Source of the DNA: a virus | Length of the DNA: 38,705 bases | IMG/VR virus record: IMGVR_UViG_3300023099_000118 | Location: 1-38,705 of that record | Direction: 5' to 3' (one strand) | Part shown: positions 27,275 to 36,657 of the stretch, one piece after another | How the letters are laid out: every line of letters starts with the position of its first letter | Numbering within the stretch: the stretch's first letter is position 1 | Position numbers and translations under genes: made by a program | The notes under the pieces: model-generated | What the model was told of the DNA's origin: nothing | Seen by the model: only the letters and a program-made list of their open reading frames with translations | Databases searched by the model: none

Positions 27275-27934
27275 ATGGCAAAGAAGTCGCGCGCGGTTTC
27301 GTCACAAAACACACATTTTTATATTCAGCAGCTTGGTGGCACCAGTGCTGACATTACGATTACGGGAATTAGTAAGGCCAATCCTGCGGTGGTGACGGCT
27401 GCGGCGCACGGCTTGGTAAATGGTGCTGTGGTTGATCTGGATGCAATTGTGGGAATGACAGAGCTCAATGGCATTTCGGCACCGGTTAAGGTGCTTACGG
27501 CCAGCACCTTTGAATTGGTTGGTGTGGATTCAACTGATTACACCACCTATAGCAGTGCCGGTTCTGCAACGCCTGCGGTATTTATTGAAACCTGCCAGCA
27601 CAAAAGTTACAGCGGGTTTGATGGGCAGGCGAGCGAGCGCGATACCACCACGCTGTGCAGCACCGCGAAGGAAAAGAAAACCGGCCTGCAGGATTTTGGT
27701 GGTATGTCGGCGGAGTTGCACTACGTGGAAGATGATCCCTTTCAGGTTGAATTCAAGATTGCAAAAGCAGACAACCTGGGGCGCTGGTTTAAGCTTCAAA
27801 AAGCCAATAAGTTTTGGAAGGTGTGGTTTGGTTATCCGCGCAGCTTGAGTGATTCGGGCGCAGTAGATGGTGATAACACCGGTACCGCTTCAGTCACTAT
27901 TGATGGTGATGTTTACGAAATCCCGAGCGTATAG
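27275..27934 (+). CDS. Major tail tube protein with FCCH-type insert
   Basis: 219 residues. The first and last parts form a tail tube protein (MAKKSRAVSSQNTHFYIQQL; SYSGFDGQASERDTTTLCST). Inside, about residues 27-95, is an FCCH-like insert (ISKANPAVVTAAAHGLVNGA, GMTELNGISAPV, TFELVGVDSTDY), named from E1 enzymes and frequent in phage tail proteins as a surface domain. A strong ribosome site, TTTGGAGAAAAATC, suits high expression. Confidence 0.85.
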   Translation: MAKKSRAVSSQNTHFYIQQLGGTSADITITGISKANPAVVTAAAHGLVNGAVVDLDAIVGMTELNGISAPVKVLTASTFELVGVDSTDYTTYSSAGSATPAVFIETCQHKSYSGFDGQASERDTTTLCSTAKEKKTGLQDFGGMSAELHYVEDDPFQVEFKIAKADNLGRWFKLQKANKFWKVWFGYPRSLSDSGAVDGDNTGTASVTIDGDVYEIPSV

Positions 27935-27942
27935 GCTGAATC

Positions 27943-28356
27943 ATGTTACGTAAATTACTGCTATGGCTTTTGGCGTTCATTGGTGGGCGCTCTCAGGTTG
28001 CCACGCGCGATTCGATCCTTAGTGCTTCTGATCGCATTGCGGGGCACCTGGATATTCCTGAATGGGGTGGCCGCGTTCACGTTGCTACGCTCACGGTATC
28101 GCAGCGGGCGAAGTTTCTGGAGGCGCTGGGTAAGGTCGGCGGGGATGGGGTAGAGCGGGCGTTGAAATATTACGATACGCAAATATCGCTGATCGCTAGC
28201 GGTGTTGTTGGGGCGGATAGTGTGCCGCTGTTTACGGATGCAGATGTGGCGCAGCTTGCGAATAAATCCCCGGCGATAGTTGGTCGGGTGTATGACGAAA
28301 TCATTCGCCTCAACGGATTCTCGCTGGTGGCGACTGAGGATCAAGCAAAAAACTAA
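27943..28356 (+). CDS. Tail assembly chaperone (gpG-like)
   Basis: 137 residues. RDSILSASDRIAGHLDIPEW, then RVHVATLTVSQRAKFLEALG, is the tail chaperone pattern, and it stands between the tail tube and tape measure. Its first 15 residues (MLRKLLLWLLAFIGG) are hydrophobic, which is unusual. The last codons, GCA AAA AAC TAA, hold the slippery heptamer. It would bind the tape measure during tail assembly. Confidence 0.85.
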   Translation: MLRKLLLWLLAFIGGRSQVATRDSILSASDRIAGHLDIPEWGGRVHVATLTVSQRAKFLEALGKVGGDGVERALKYYDTQISLIASGVVGADSVPLFTDADVAQLANKSPAIVGRVYDEIIRLNGFSLVATEDQAKN

Positions 28357-28392
28357 GGCGCCAATCGGAACGGTTTTTTAAGTTCCGGTTGG
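28347..28392 (+). promoter_or_regulatory. -1 frameshift signal for G/GT
   Basis: A-AAA-AAC at 28347-28353 ends just before the gpG stop. After seven bases, CCAATCGGAAC (28361-28371) pairs with GTTCCGGTTGG (28382-28392), an 11-base stem with one G-U pair and a ten-base loop. Confidence 0.9.
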
Positions 28393-28562
28393 CAAGAGAC
28401 CTTGGCAAAACAATCGCGGAAATAAACCTAATGCCGTCCTCTGAATTTGTTCAGTGGATGGCATTTTATTTAGTGGAATACGAAATTAATTCCGACACAT
28501 CGCCGCCGCTGGAATATGACGATCCAGAGGAGCATGCGAAGGCAATTGATCGGCTCTTTTAA
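28353..28562 (+). CDS. Tail chaperone T extension (gpGT), frameshifted
   Basis: After the -1 shift, reading continues for 69 codons: LRRQSERFFKFRLARDLGKT, then IAEINLMPSSEFVQWMAFYL. LGKT-AE and E[FL]xxWxAFY are features of the T part of siphophage tail chaperones. The full gpGT is 206 residues. Small amounts bind the tape measure while gpG is in excess. The segment has no good own start, which supports shift-dependent synthesis. Confidence 0.88.
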   Translation, partial: LRRQSERFFKFRLARDLGKTIAEINLMPSSEFVQWMAFYLVEYEINSDTSPPLEYDDPEEHAKAIDRLF

Positions 28563-28571
28563 AGGTGACCT

Positions 28572-30719
28572 ATGTCGCTCGGCACGTTAACGATTGACCT
28601 GGCCGCAAACGTAGCTGGGTTGGAGTCTGACCTTGGCAAGGCGCAGCGCATATTTGATAAAAATGCGCGTGATTTTCAGCGCACTGCAGTAGGTATTGCC
28701 AAGGTTACAGCGGGTGTAGCAACGGCGGTGTCGGTCGGCTTCGCGGCCATGGTGAAGTCTTCTATAGATACCGCCGACCAGCTGTCAAAAGCGTCGGGTA
28801 TTTATGGTATTGCCATTGAAGATTTATCTGCATTGCGGCACGGGGCTGGTCTAAGCGGTGTTAGTTTTGATCAGCTGGGTGCGGGATTAAATAAATTTAA
28901 CAAGCAAGTGACCGATGCCTTTGAGGGTGTTGGTGCGGGCGCTGAAGTATTTGATGCGCTTGGAATTAGTGTAACCACATCGGGCGGTGCGCTAAAAGAA
29001 AACTACGTACTGATCGAGGAAGTTTCGGAAGCGCTTTCAAAAATGGAGGATGGCGCGCAAAAATCTGCTCTTGCGCAGGATTTGTTTGGGAAGTCGGGTG
29101 CTAAATTAATTCCGTTGCTTAACGGCGGGCGCCAGGGGTTGCAAGAGTTTTCAGAAGAGGCGCGCAAGCTCAATAAAGTTTTTACTGCTGAGCAGGGCGC
29201 AGCGGCTGAGCGGTTTAATGACAACCTGGATCGACTTAAGGATTCGATTACGGGCATCGCGAACGTTGTTGCAGGTCAGGTTGTTGATGATCTTGCCAGA
29301 TTAACAGATACCTTTGCGGACCCGAATACGCAGGATGGCATTGCCAATATTGCTAGCGGCCTTGTGCTGGTATCAACAAAAGCTGTTGAAGCTTTGGCAG
29401 CCGTGGGCAACCTTGCCGAATACATTGCAGAGTCGGTCGCAAGGGCGGCCAATGGCATAGATTTAAGTTCGCTTGTTGATGTGCAAGACGAAATATCTTC
29501 TATTCAAGAGCTGATAAATAATCCTATAACAGCAAGGCTTAATCCGTTATTGCCAACCAGATTGGCATTTATGAACAAGGATGAGCTGATTGCTGAAATG
29601 GAAAAGCTGGTTAAACAGCGTGATGATTTAATTAATTCCTACGTTCCACCAATGATTCCCTCTGCATCTGGTGGAAAGGCGCCCGAAACTAAAAAGTTCA
29701 CCGAGTACAAAACCGGGTCTACTGATTTTATTGATCAGGAAATTGAGGCGCGCATAAAGCTGCAGGCTGAAATTCAAAAATCGTTTGATTCCCAATCCGC
29801 AGGATATGCCCGCCAAATTGCATTGGCAGGTGAGGTGACCGAACTGGAGCGTGTTCGTTATGAAACTTCGATTGGTTCGCTGTCGCAGCTTGATAGTGCG
29901 CAGAAAGTTATTCTTGAAAATCAAGCAAAAGAAATTGACCAAATCAATATTGCTGCAAAAGCTGAGGCTGATCGCAAGGCGATTGAAACCAAATTAGTTT
30001 CTGATTTAGAGGCGGCGCGTAGCTCGTTGCTAACTCAGGAAGAGGCATTGCGCGAAGCGGCTGAACAGCGGTTCAAAGTCCTTGAAGCTGGATTTATGGC
30101 TGGGAAAATTGGAGAAGAGGAGTTTGCTGAGCAGGCGAAACGCAATACTGAATTGCTCGATAAGCAACTTGAAGACGCCAAGAATAAAACAACAGAGCTG
30201 AGTGAGTTCACCAAAGAGTTATATCACGGTGTTCAAAACAGTATTGCTGATGCGATTGTCACTGGCGTTAAAGGTGGCGGTGAAAACGCGCTGGAAGCAT
30301 TTGGGGATTTGTTGCTGCGCATGGCTGCGGAAGCCGCCGCGGCGAATATCACGCAAGCAATTTTTGGCAATGGCCAAACGTCTGGCGGCGGCGGAGGCTC
30401 TGGCCAAGGTGCCAATACAATTGGCTGGGTAAATATGGCAGCCAGTTTGTTTGGTGGTGGCTTGGCTGTAGGCGGTCCCGCTTACGCTGGCAAAATGTAT
30501 GAGGTGGGGGAGAATAATAACCCCGAATTGTTCCGCTCCAATGGCCGCAATTTCATGATCCCTGGCAATGGCGGTAGCGTTGTTCCCGCTAATGGTGGAG
30601 GCAATGTAATCCACATCAATATGCCTGGCATCACCAACGCGCGCGAGGGACGCGAGGCGGCTGGTGCGGTCGCGCGCAAGGTGTCATCAGCGGTTGCTGC
30701 TGGGCAGAGGTATAGCTAA
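28572..30719 (+). CDS. Tape measure protein
   Basis: 715 residues. MSLGTLTIDLAANVAGLESD and the helical repeats (FDKNARDFQRTAVGIAKVTA) are tape-measure features, and about 40-62 is a hydrophobic stretch. Long coiled-coil regions lie at about 375-530 and a Gly-rich end (GQTSGGGGGSGQG). By the 0.15 nm per residue rule the tail would be about 107 nm. AAGGTGACCT precedes the ATG. It is one of the shorter tape measures. Confidence 0.92.
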   Translation: MSLGTLTIDLAANVAGLESDLGKAQRIFDKNARDFQRTAVGIAKVTAGVATAVSVGFAAMVKSSIDTADQLSKASGIYGIAIEDLSALRHGAGLSGVSFDQLGAGLNKFNKQVTDAFEGVGAGAEVFDALGISVTTSGGALKENYVLIEEVSEALSKMEDGAQKSALAQDLFGKSGAKLIPLLNGGRQGLQEFSEEARKLNKVFTAEQGAAAERFNDNLDRLKDSITGIANVVAGQVVDDLARLTDTFADPNTQDGIANIASGLVLVSTKAVEALAAVGNLAEYIAESVARAANGIDLSSLVDVQDEISSIQELINNPITARLNPLLPTRLAFMNKDELIAEMEKLVKQRDDLINSYVPPMIPSASGGKAPETKKFTEYKTGSTDFIDQEIEARIKLQAEIQKSFDSQSAGYARQIALAGEVTELERVRYETSIGSLSQLDSAQKVILENQAKEIDQINIAAKAEADRKAIETKLVSDLEAARSSLLTQEEALREAAEQRFKVLEAGFMAGKIGEEEFAEQAKRNTELLDKQLEDAKNKTTELSEFTKELYHGVQNSIADAIVTGVKGGGENALEAFGDLLLRMAAEAAAANITQAIFGNGQTSGGGGGSGQGANTIGWVNMAASLFGGGLAVGGPAYAGKMYEVGENNNPELFRSNGRNFMIPGNGGSVVPANGGGNVIHINMPGITNAREGREAAGAVARKVSSAVAAGQRYS

Positions 30720-31354
30720 TGGCTCGTCAGTTTTTAGAAGATCGTATGAGCGTGCATATCGGTTACGGATCCAGCTTTTCTGAAAGCTACGCTGTGACTA
30801 ATGCTGAGGATTCAAGTCGTGATGATTATGGGCATCTGGTTGACCCGCGACCCAAGGCTAGCTGTGAATTAATTTTCCAGAATCGCGAATTTAAATTTAC
30901 CTTATTGCAGGTGGTCGATTTATTTCATCGTAGTGGCGGTATGTTCGGTGGCTTCCGCGTAAAAGATTACCTGAATTTTTCAACAAACAAATACGTGGAG
31001 ACGCCAACAGCGCTTGACCAAAAGTTGCGCGCAACCAGTATTCCCGGTGTTTACCAAATTACTCGTTGGTACGGTGATCAAGTCGAATCATCCACCAGGC
31101 GGTTAATAAAAAAGCCGGTGCCGGGTACCGTTAAAGTTGCAAAGAACGGCGTACCAATGCCAACAGGGTGGACGGTTGATACAGCGACAGGATTGATAAC
31201 ATTTGTGCCACTGCCAGCGCCTGGTGATGTACTAACCGCTGGCTGCTATTTTGATATGCCAATGCGCTTTCTGACTAATTTAGATGGGTTGGATATCACT
31301 GATAAAGATATGATTTCAACATCTGTTTCGCTGATTGAATTGCTTAACCCTTAA
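30719..31354 (+). CDS. DUF2460 distal tail protein
   Basis: 211 residues. MARQFLEDRMSVHIGYGSSF at the start, then HRSGGMFGGFRVKDYLNFST and a beta-rich core (TGWTVDTATGLITFVPLPAP), match DUF2460 (TIGR02217). This is the first of the four-gene tail-tip set seen in gene transfer agents and some siphophages. It links the tail tube to the tip. TAATG overlap with tape measure. Confidence 0.93.
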   Translation: MARQFLEDRMSVHIGYGSSFSESYAVTNAEDSSRDDYGHLVDPRPKASCELIFQNREFKFTLLQVVDLFHRSGGMFGGFRVKDYLNFSTNKYVETPTALDQKLRATSIPGVYQITRWYGDQVESSTRRLIKKPVPGTVKVAKNGVPMPTGWTVDTATGLITFVPLPAPGDVLTAGCYFDMPMRFLTNLDGLDITDKDMISTSVSLIELLNP

Positions 31355-31374
31355 TTACTATTTTGTCCAAATAG

Positions 31375-31397
31375 ACCCGCCTTGTGCGGGTTTTTTT
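31375..31397 (+). terminator. Rho-independent terminator in tail genes
   Basis: ACCCGC and GCGGGT form a six-base stem around CTTGT, followed by seven T. It separates DUF2460 from DUF2163 and probably only partly stops transcription. Confidence 0.8.
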
Positions 31398-31410
31398 ATG
31401 AGTTGAATTT

Positions 31411-32277
31411 ATGCCTTTAGCAACACCGGAGCGGCGCGTGCAGTGCATTCGCATTGTGCCAAAAGTTGGCGATATGTTGCGTATCGCAATCGCCTATTCA
31501 GATGATTTGATAATGGATGGCGGTGTTGTTTACACAGGTGGGTTGTATACAACCAATACAGCAATTAGCGCAACTCTTTCTGGTGGCCCCACAGTTCTTG
31601 ATATCGGAAGTGTGTATAGCACCGACGCGATTACGCGCGATCAAATTCAGAGTGGCTATTGGGATGGCGCAAAGATCTATTCGTTTTTCACTGACTGGGC
31701 GGCGCCTATTGAGGATGAGGAGCCTGATCGCGTTTATGGCTTTGGAAAAGTTCGTGAAGAGGATGGGCGTTACACAGTTGAGGTGCTCTCGCTTACTGAT
31801 CTTCTTGGTCAAACCACAGGGCGGGATGTTACACCGGGGTGCCTGTGGACTTTGGCAGATAGTCGCATTGATGGAACCTTGATCGCGACCGATAAATCGC
31901 TATGCAAAATTGATCCTGCAACGATTACTTTTGATAGTCAGGTTGGTTCTCTAATCAATCAAATGCAATTTATTGGGGTTGGGTTGGATACGGGTTTTGC
32001 GGACGACTATTTTTCATTCGGTGAAATTATATTTACATCCGGACAGAATTCAGGGCTCGGCTACAAGTTCGTTAAATCCTCGCTCGATGACGGCACCATC
32101 ACCTTGGCGCAACCATTCTATTACCCAATCTCTGCTGGTGATTTATTTCTCATTAAGGCGGGTTGCCGCAAGCGATTTCAGGAAGATTGCATCGAGAAGC
32201 ACTCCAATGGAATTCACTTTGGTGGGTTTCCTGATGTCCCACAAAAATCCACAGTGCAAAAATTCGGTGATCAGTAA
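31411..32277 (+). CDS. DUF2163 tail-tip protein
   Basis: 288 residues of the phage BR0599 (TIGR02218) type. Landmarks are RVQCIRIVPKVGDMLRIAIA, then the C-terminal AGCRKRFQEDCIEKHSNGIH and FGGFPDVPQ. It forms part of the tail-tip hub with DUF2460, the NlpC/P60 peptidase and the large hub protein. It overlaps the next start by one base (TAATG). Confidence 0.92.
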   Translation: MPLATPERRVQCIRIVPKVGDMLRIAIAYSDDLIMDGGVVYTGGLYTTNTAISATLSGGPTVLDIGSVYSTDAITRDQIQSGYWDGAKIYSFFTDWAAPIEDEEPDRVYGFGKVREEDGRYTVEVLSLTDLLGQTTGRDVTPGCLWTLADSRIDGTLIATDKSLCKIDPATITFDSQVGSLINQMQFIGVGLDTGFADDYFSFGEIIFTSGQNSGLGYKFVKSSLDDGTITLAQPFYYPISAGDLFLIKAGCRKRFQEDCIEKHSNGIHFGGFPDVPQKSTVQKFGDQ

Positions 32278-32702
32278 TGTTTGAAAGAGCTGGTGAGGTA
32301 GTTGCTGCTGCCCGCGGCTGCATAGGCACACCTTTTCATCATCAAGGGCGGCTGCCTGGTGTTGGTTTGGATTGTGCCGGCGTGGGTATTGTTGCTGCAA
32401 AATCTGTTGGTATTGAAATTAAAGATTTTGCCGGTTATCCGCGTACTCCGTTCGACGGAATGTTAAGGCGCATGTTTGATGAGCAGGTTGCACTGGGATT
32501 AATGAATGAAATTTCTCCAGCTTCTAAAGAGGCTGGCGATGTTCTGCTAATGCGCATGTCAACTGATCCGCAGCATGTTGGTGTTTATGTTGGCAATGGC
32601 TATATGGTTCATGCGTACCATGCAATTGGAAAAGTGGCTGAGCAGCGCATTGATGAATTTTGGCGCGGAAAAATAGTGGCCGCCTACAGGTTTGTTTTAT
32701 GA
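32277..32702 (+). CDS. NlpC/P60 tail-tip peptidase
   Basis: 141 residues. LDCAGVG contains the catalytic Cys C33, QHVGVYVG the His H100 and MVHAYH a further His H112. The protein cuts peptide links in the cell wall as the tail tip enters. It is the usual third gene of the tip set. It ends in ATGA overlap with the hub gene. Confidence 0.92.
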   Translation: MFERAGEVVAAARGCIGTPFHHQGRLPGVGLDCAGVGIVAAKSVGIEIKDFAGYPRTPFDGMLRRMFDEQVALGLMNEISPASKEAGDVLLMRMSTDPQHVGVYVGNGYMVHAYHAIGKVAEQRIDEFWRGKIVAAYRFVL

Positions 32703-35700
32703 GTGATTTATCAACTGGGCAGTGGGTTGGTGGAATTGTTGGTGCGGTTATTGGGTTCTATGTATCTGGCGGAAACCCAGTGGGTGCCGCGAAGGGTTTT
32801 GCATTGGGGGCTGGCATTGGGGGCTACATTGATCCACCGCCAGGGCCTAATTTAACGGGGCCGACTCTTGATGACAAATCTTTTCAGGCATCATCCTATG
32901 GGGTTTCAATTCCCACGCTTTACGGCTCAATTGCCGGTGTGGGAACGATTATTTATTTGGAAAATAATGAATACAAGGCGGTAGCCAAAAAAAAGCGCCA
33001 GGGGGGAAAGGGTGGTGGTGGCGGTGGAACAATTACCACTACAACCTATTACGCCACTTTTACTGTTGCGCTCGGCAAAGCAATGCCCGGTAGCCTTGTG
33101 CGTAGAATTTGGTTGGGTGGGGTGCTGTGGTATAGCGCCGGGTCTGATGACCCTGACACCATTTTTCAGAGCAATGCAAACGCTGGAATATTTCGTTATG
33201 TAGATGGTACTCAAACTGAGCCTGATTCGCGTATGGAGGCGGTGAAAGGTGTTGGAAATACGCCAAGCTATGAGGGGACGGCCTTAATTCATATTTATGA
33301 TCTTGAGCTAACCGATTTTGGTAATGGGTTGGCAGGTTGCCCGGTAAAAGTTGAAATTGTTCAGGATCCTGAATACATCGAGTCATTTGATGTGTTTAAT
33401 TATTTTACAGTGGACGGAGCCGAGCACGCTACTCGATCTGTGCGTTGCCTTATGCCGTTTTCTGGATACAGGGATTCATTCTCGTCAGTAATTTATTCGC
33501 TTGATAATTCTGGCGAATATCTCTCGTGGGTTGTGACCACTCGCACACCTGATGATATTAGCAGCACTTCTGTTGGCGGCGAACAATACACCTCATCAGC
33601 TCCAGGGGTAGGATATTCAGAGCGCGCGACATATTGTTATTCGGAGACAAAAACTGGCGGGCTTGATGCGTATAGCAAATGGATAACAGATTTTGGTGAG
33701 TATTCATTGCCTGACGTCTATTTCAATTCATCGAGATTCCAGCTGGGAAGCTTTTATAGAATTTACGATATTGTTCCTCATGGTGTTTTTTTTATAACGC
33801 ACACCAATGGATTTTCTGTAACCCTTCTTCCTAATCGTTATTATTTTTGGAAGTACGACGATATAACTGGCGCAGTTTTATTGATGCCAACATATTTCAT
33901 ACCGGAGAGCTGCACAATCGATGGAGCGTATGTATATTTTTACGCTCAATCCACGAATCAAATAATTAGGCATTCCCTTATAGATTACTCATGGGTCGAT
34001 GAATATTATTTGCCGACCCCTGCATCCGGTGTCACCGCTGCACTTATGCGCGACGGCATTATTTATTATCTCAACGCAGGACTATCTGATTTTGCTTCTG
34101 GAGAAATTGCGTTCACGATAGTTGATACCGAAAACTTCTCATCAAGGCGCGTTCATGTGGATATTGATCCTATTGAGGGTGGCGTTGAAGTGGGTGGTTT
34201 TGTTCCGTCACTCTCATTGAATGACAACATATTGGCGGTCTCATGCATTAGTGGTGACTACGACATTAAAATCTATTTGATAAATTTGCAGGTGGTTGTG
34301 AGGGGGCCTACCTCACTGGCAGATATTGTTGAGGCAAAGTTAATAGAGTCTGGCCTTCTTCCTGCTGAGTTTGATTTGAGTGAACTGGAAGATGATTATG
34401 TTGATGGTTATCGAATTTCAGAGGCAACATCTGCGCGCGGCGCGCTGGGGCCTTTGCAAGCGGCATACTTATTTGATTTCGTGGAGCATGGTTACACACT
34501 AAAGGCGATTAAACGCGGTGCTGAGCCCACGATTACAATTCCCTATCAGCATTTGGATGCGCGCGAGTTTGGTTCGGCTCCTGGTGTGCTGATTTCCAGC
34601 GAATATGAGGCAGCAGCTCAGCTTCCGGTGCGATATCACATTTCATATCTCGATGTTAATCGTGAATATGAATCCAATACTCAATATGCGGATTATCCGG
34701 CGTTGGGCGTCAGCGAGCGCAATATGCAGCTTGCTGTAGTGATGACCGCTGAAAAGGCGGCCCAATTAGCCGACACTTTTATTAACTTGGCTCACATTGA
34801 AAGCAAGCCCTATCGTTACAGACTGCCTCAAATCTATCTTGGTGTTAAGCCTGCGAATGTTGTAACGGTAGAGGTATTGCCGGGTATTTTTAATGAGATG
34901 CGAATTGAGTCTGTGACTTACACCTCCGATCAGCGGTTGGAAGTTTCTGCGCGATTATCCGAGTCAATTGTTTATCAGTCGTCTGCCCTGGGGGTAGATG
35001 CTATCCCTCCTTCTGAAACTATTCCGCGTATCGGCACCTCCACTTCTATTTTGATGGATGTTCCATCGGTCGTTGATCAGACTGATTCATCCGGCATTGT
35101 TGTGGGAATGTACGGTGCGAGCAGTTGGCGTGGTGGTGTGCTGATGTCATCGTCAGACAATGGCCAGACGTATGAAGGGTTGCAGGCTTTTACTGGCCCA
35201 ACAACGGCGGCTCGGGCAGTTGATTTTCTATCTTTAAATGATGGTTTTTTAATTGATCGAATTAGTGAGCTCACGATAAGCCCAGTAGCGGGGGAGTTTG
35301 TGGCTATTACTGAAGATCAGATGATGACTGGCCGTCATTATTTGGCGTATGGAGTGGATGGGCGCTGGGAAATAATGCAGTACGCCAACGCTGATCTGCA
35401 AGTGGATGGCAGTGTAGTACTAAGTATTTTTTTGCGTGGGTTGCGCGGCACCGAATGGGCGACTGGTCTGCATGAAAGTGGCGATTGGGTTGTATTGTTG
35501 GGTGATGTTGATAACGCTTTTGTTGGGCTTGATAGTGCGGCGTTAATGCGAAGCAGGTTATATAAATCAGTCACCGTTGGTCAGAGCGCACAGGATGTAA
35601 GTGCATTTGAATTTACGTACAACGGAATTAATTTAAAGCCGCTTTCTCCGGTGCAGCCGAAGGGCGAATTGGTTTCGGATGATTGGGTTGTCGAGTGGGT

Positions 35701-35956
35701 ACCGCGTACTCGTTATAGTTCGAGCGTTTGGAATAGCGGCGTCGAGCCTGTTAATGAGCCGGTAATGCGCTGGTTGATTGATGTGCTGAATGGTCCTGAT
35801 GTTGTTCGTACAATTGAATCATCCGTTCCCAATATTGTTTATACCGAGGCTCAACAGTTAGAAGATTTTGGCGCTGTGCAATTTAATTTGTCAGTAATTA
35901 TTTACCAGATAAGTTCCCGCGTTGGTCGCGGCTTTCCGCTGGAGGTTTCATTTTGA
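32699..35956 (+). CDS. Central tail hub/tip protein (gpJ-like, Phage-tail_3)
   Basis: 1085 residues from ATG 32699, overlapping the NlpC stop as ATGA. The first 60 are hydrophobic and glycine-rich (VGGIVGAVIGFYVSGGNPVG). Then PTLYGSIAGVGTIIYLENNE and LVRRIWLGGVLWYSAGSDDP match the Phage-tail_3 family. The middle shows beta-structure and the part near 555-700 (VEAKLIESGLLPAEFDLSEL, EYEAAAQLPVRYHISYLDVN) is the conserved hub. The end carries fibre-like repeats. It probably contacts the host surface. Confidence 0.9.
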   Translation: MSDLSTGQWVGGIVGAVIGFYVSGGNPVGAAKGFALGAGIGGYIDPPPGPNLTGPTLDDKSFQASSYGVSIPTLYGSIAGVGTIIYLENNEYKAVAKKKRQGGKGGGGGGTITTTTYYATFTVALGKAMPGSLVRRIWLGGVLWYSAGSDDPDTIFQSNANAGIFRYVDGTQTEPDSRMEAVKGVGNTPSYEGTALIHIYDLELTDFGNGLAGCPVKVEIVQDPEYIESFDVFNYFTVDGAEHATRSVRCLMPFSGYRDSFSSVIYSLDNSGEYLSWVVTTRTPDDISSTSVGGEQYTSSAPGVGYSERATYCYSETKTGGLDAYSKWITDFGEYSLPDVYFNSSRFQLGSFYRIYDIVPHGVFFITHTNGFSVTLLPNRYYFWKYDDITGAVLLMPTYFIPESCTIDGAYVYFYAQSTNQIIRHSLIDYSWVDEYYLPTPASGVTAALMRDGIIYYLNAGLSDFASGEIAFTIVDTENFSSRRVHVDIDPIEGGVEVGGFVPSLSLNDNILAVSCISGDYDIKIYLINLQVVVRGPTSLADIVEAKLIESGLLPAEFDLSELEDDYVDGYRISEATSARGALGPLQAAYLFDFVEHGYTLKAIKRGAEPTITIPYQHLDAREFGSAPGVLISSEYEAAAQLPVRYHISYLDVNREYESNTQYADYPALGVSERNMQLAVVMTAEKAAQLADTFINLAHIESKPYRYRLPQIYLGVKPANVVTVEVLPGIFNEMRIESVTYTSDQRLEVSARLSESIVYQSSALGVDAIPPSETIPRIGTSTSILMDVPSVVDQTDSSGIVVGMYGASSWRGGVLMSSSDNGQTYEGLQAFTGPTTAARAVDFLSLNDGFLIDRISELTISPVAGEFVAITEDQMMTGRHYLAYGVDGRWEIMQYANADLQVDGSVVLSIFLRGLRGTEWATGLHESGDWVVLLGDVDNAFVGLDSAALMRSRLYKSVTVGQSAQDVSAFEFTYNGINLKPLSPVQPKGELVSDDWVVEWVPRTRYSSSVWNSGVEPVNEPVMRWLIDVLNGPDVVRTIESSVPNIVYTEAQQLEDFGAVQFNLSVIIYQISSRVGRGFPLEVSF

Positions 35957-36657
35957 CTTCACCCATATTGAGTATTAAAGAAGCCTCTGACGGGCAAACA
36001 AATCAATTTGCAACCCTTAATGAGGCGATCAGGGCATTGGAGGCGGCGGGTAATGATTTTTATTCTGTGAGCCTGGCTTCTGGTGATTTTGCAATTACCA
36101 ACGCAACACCGGATTTTATTTTTTCCCGCTATTTTTTATTCAAAACTACGGGCAACACTGTTGCTAGAGTGTTGACCGTGCCGCAGGCAAAGCGATTTTT
36201 TGGTGTGTATAACGGCGGTACTTTTTCATTAAAGGTGAAGCGCGGAACAGCTGAAATTTCGGTGCCGGCCGGTTCGGCTTATTTGTTTTATGGTGATGCC
36301 ACTACAAACGGTTTATTTTCAATCGGTGGTACTGGTAGTGGTGGATCATCCAATACCGTTGCAACAGCTTCCAGTGTCGCCGGTGTTTTAGACTTGTCGG
36401 CGGTGACAGCTGAAACGATCAAGGTAACGCTCACGCAAAACATTACATCGATCACTTATCCAAGCGGAACCGCTGGAGTTCGCCGCGACTTAATGATTCG
36501 CTTTGTGCAGGATTCTACAGGCGGCTGGACTGTTGATCTTACAGGCATCAATTGGGATGCAGGTGGTACGCCTCCAACGATTGATCCAGCGATCGCATCG
36601 ATCACATACATCACGGCTAGCAATGTCGATAATTCCGGCTGGGAGGGCTTCCAGTGA
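35953..36657 (+). CDS. Tail fibre/tip-associated protein, TTG start
   Basis: 234 residues. The only reasonable start is TTG at 35953, directly after a strong CTGGAGGTTTCATT ribosome site and overlapping the hub stop (TTGA). No other ATG, GTG or TTG in this frame has a ribosome site. DGQTNQFATLNEAIRALEAA at the N-terminus resembles fibre-anchor domains that occur after the hub gene. The rest is beta-rich (SGGSSNTVATASSVAG). It likely links to the receptor-binding protein. Confidence 0.75.
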   Translation: MTSPILSIKEASDGQTNQFATLNEAIRALEAAGNDFYSVSLASGDFAITNATPDFIFSRYFLFKTTGNTVARVLTVPQAKRFFGVYNGGTFSLKVKRGTAEISVPAGSAYLFYGDATTNGLFSIGGTGSGGSSNTVATASSVAGVLDLSAVTAETIKVTLTQNITSITYPSGTAGVRRDLMIRFVQDSTGGWTVDLTGINWDAGGTPPTIDPAIASITYITASNVDNSGWEGFQ

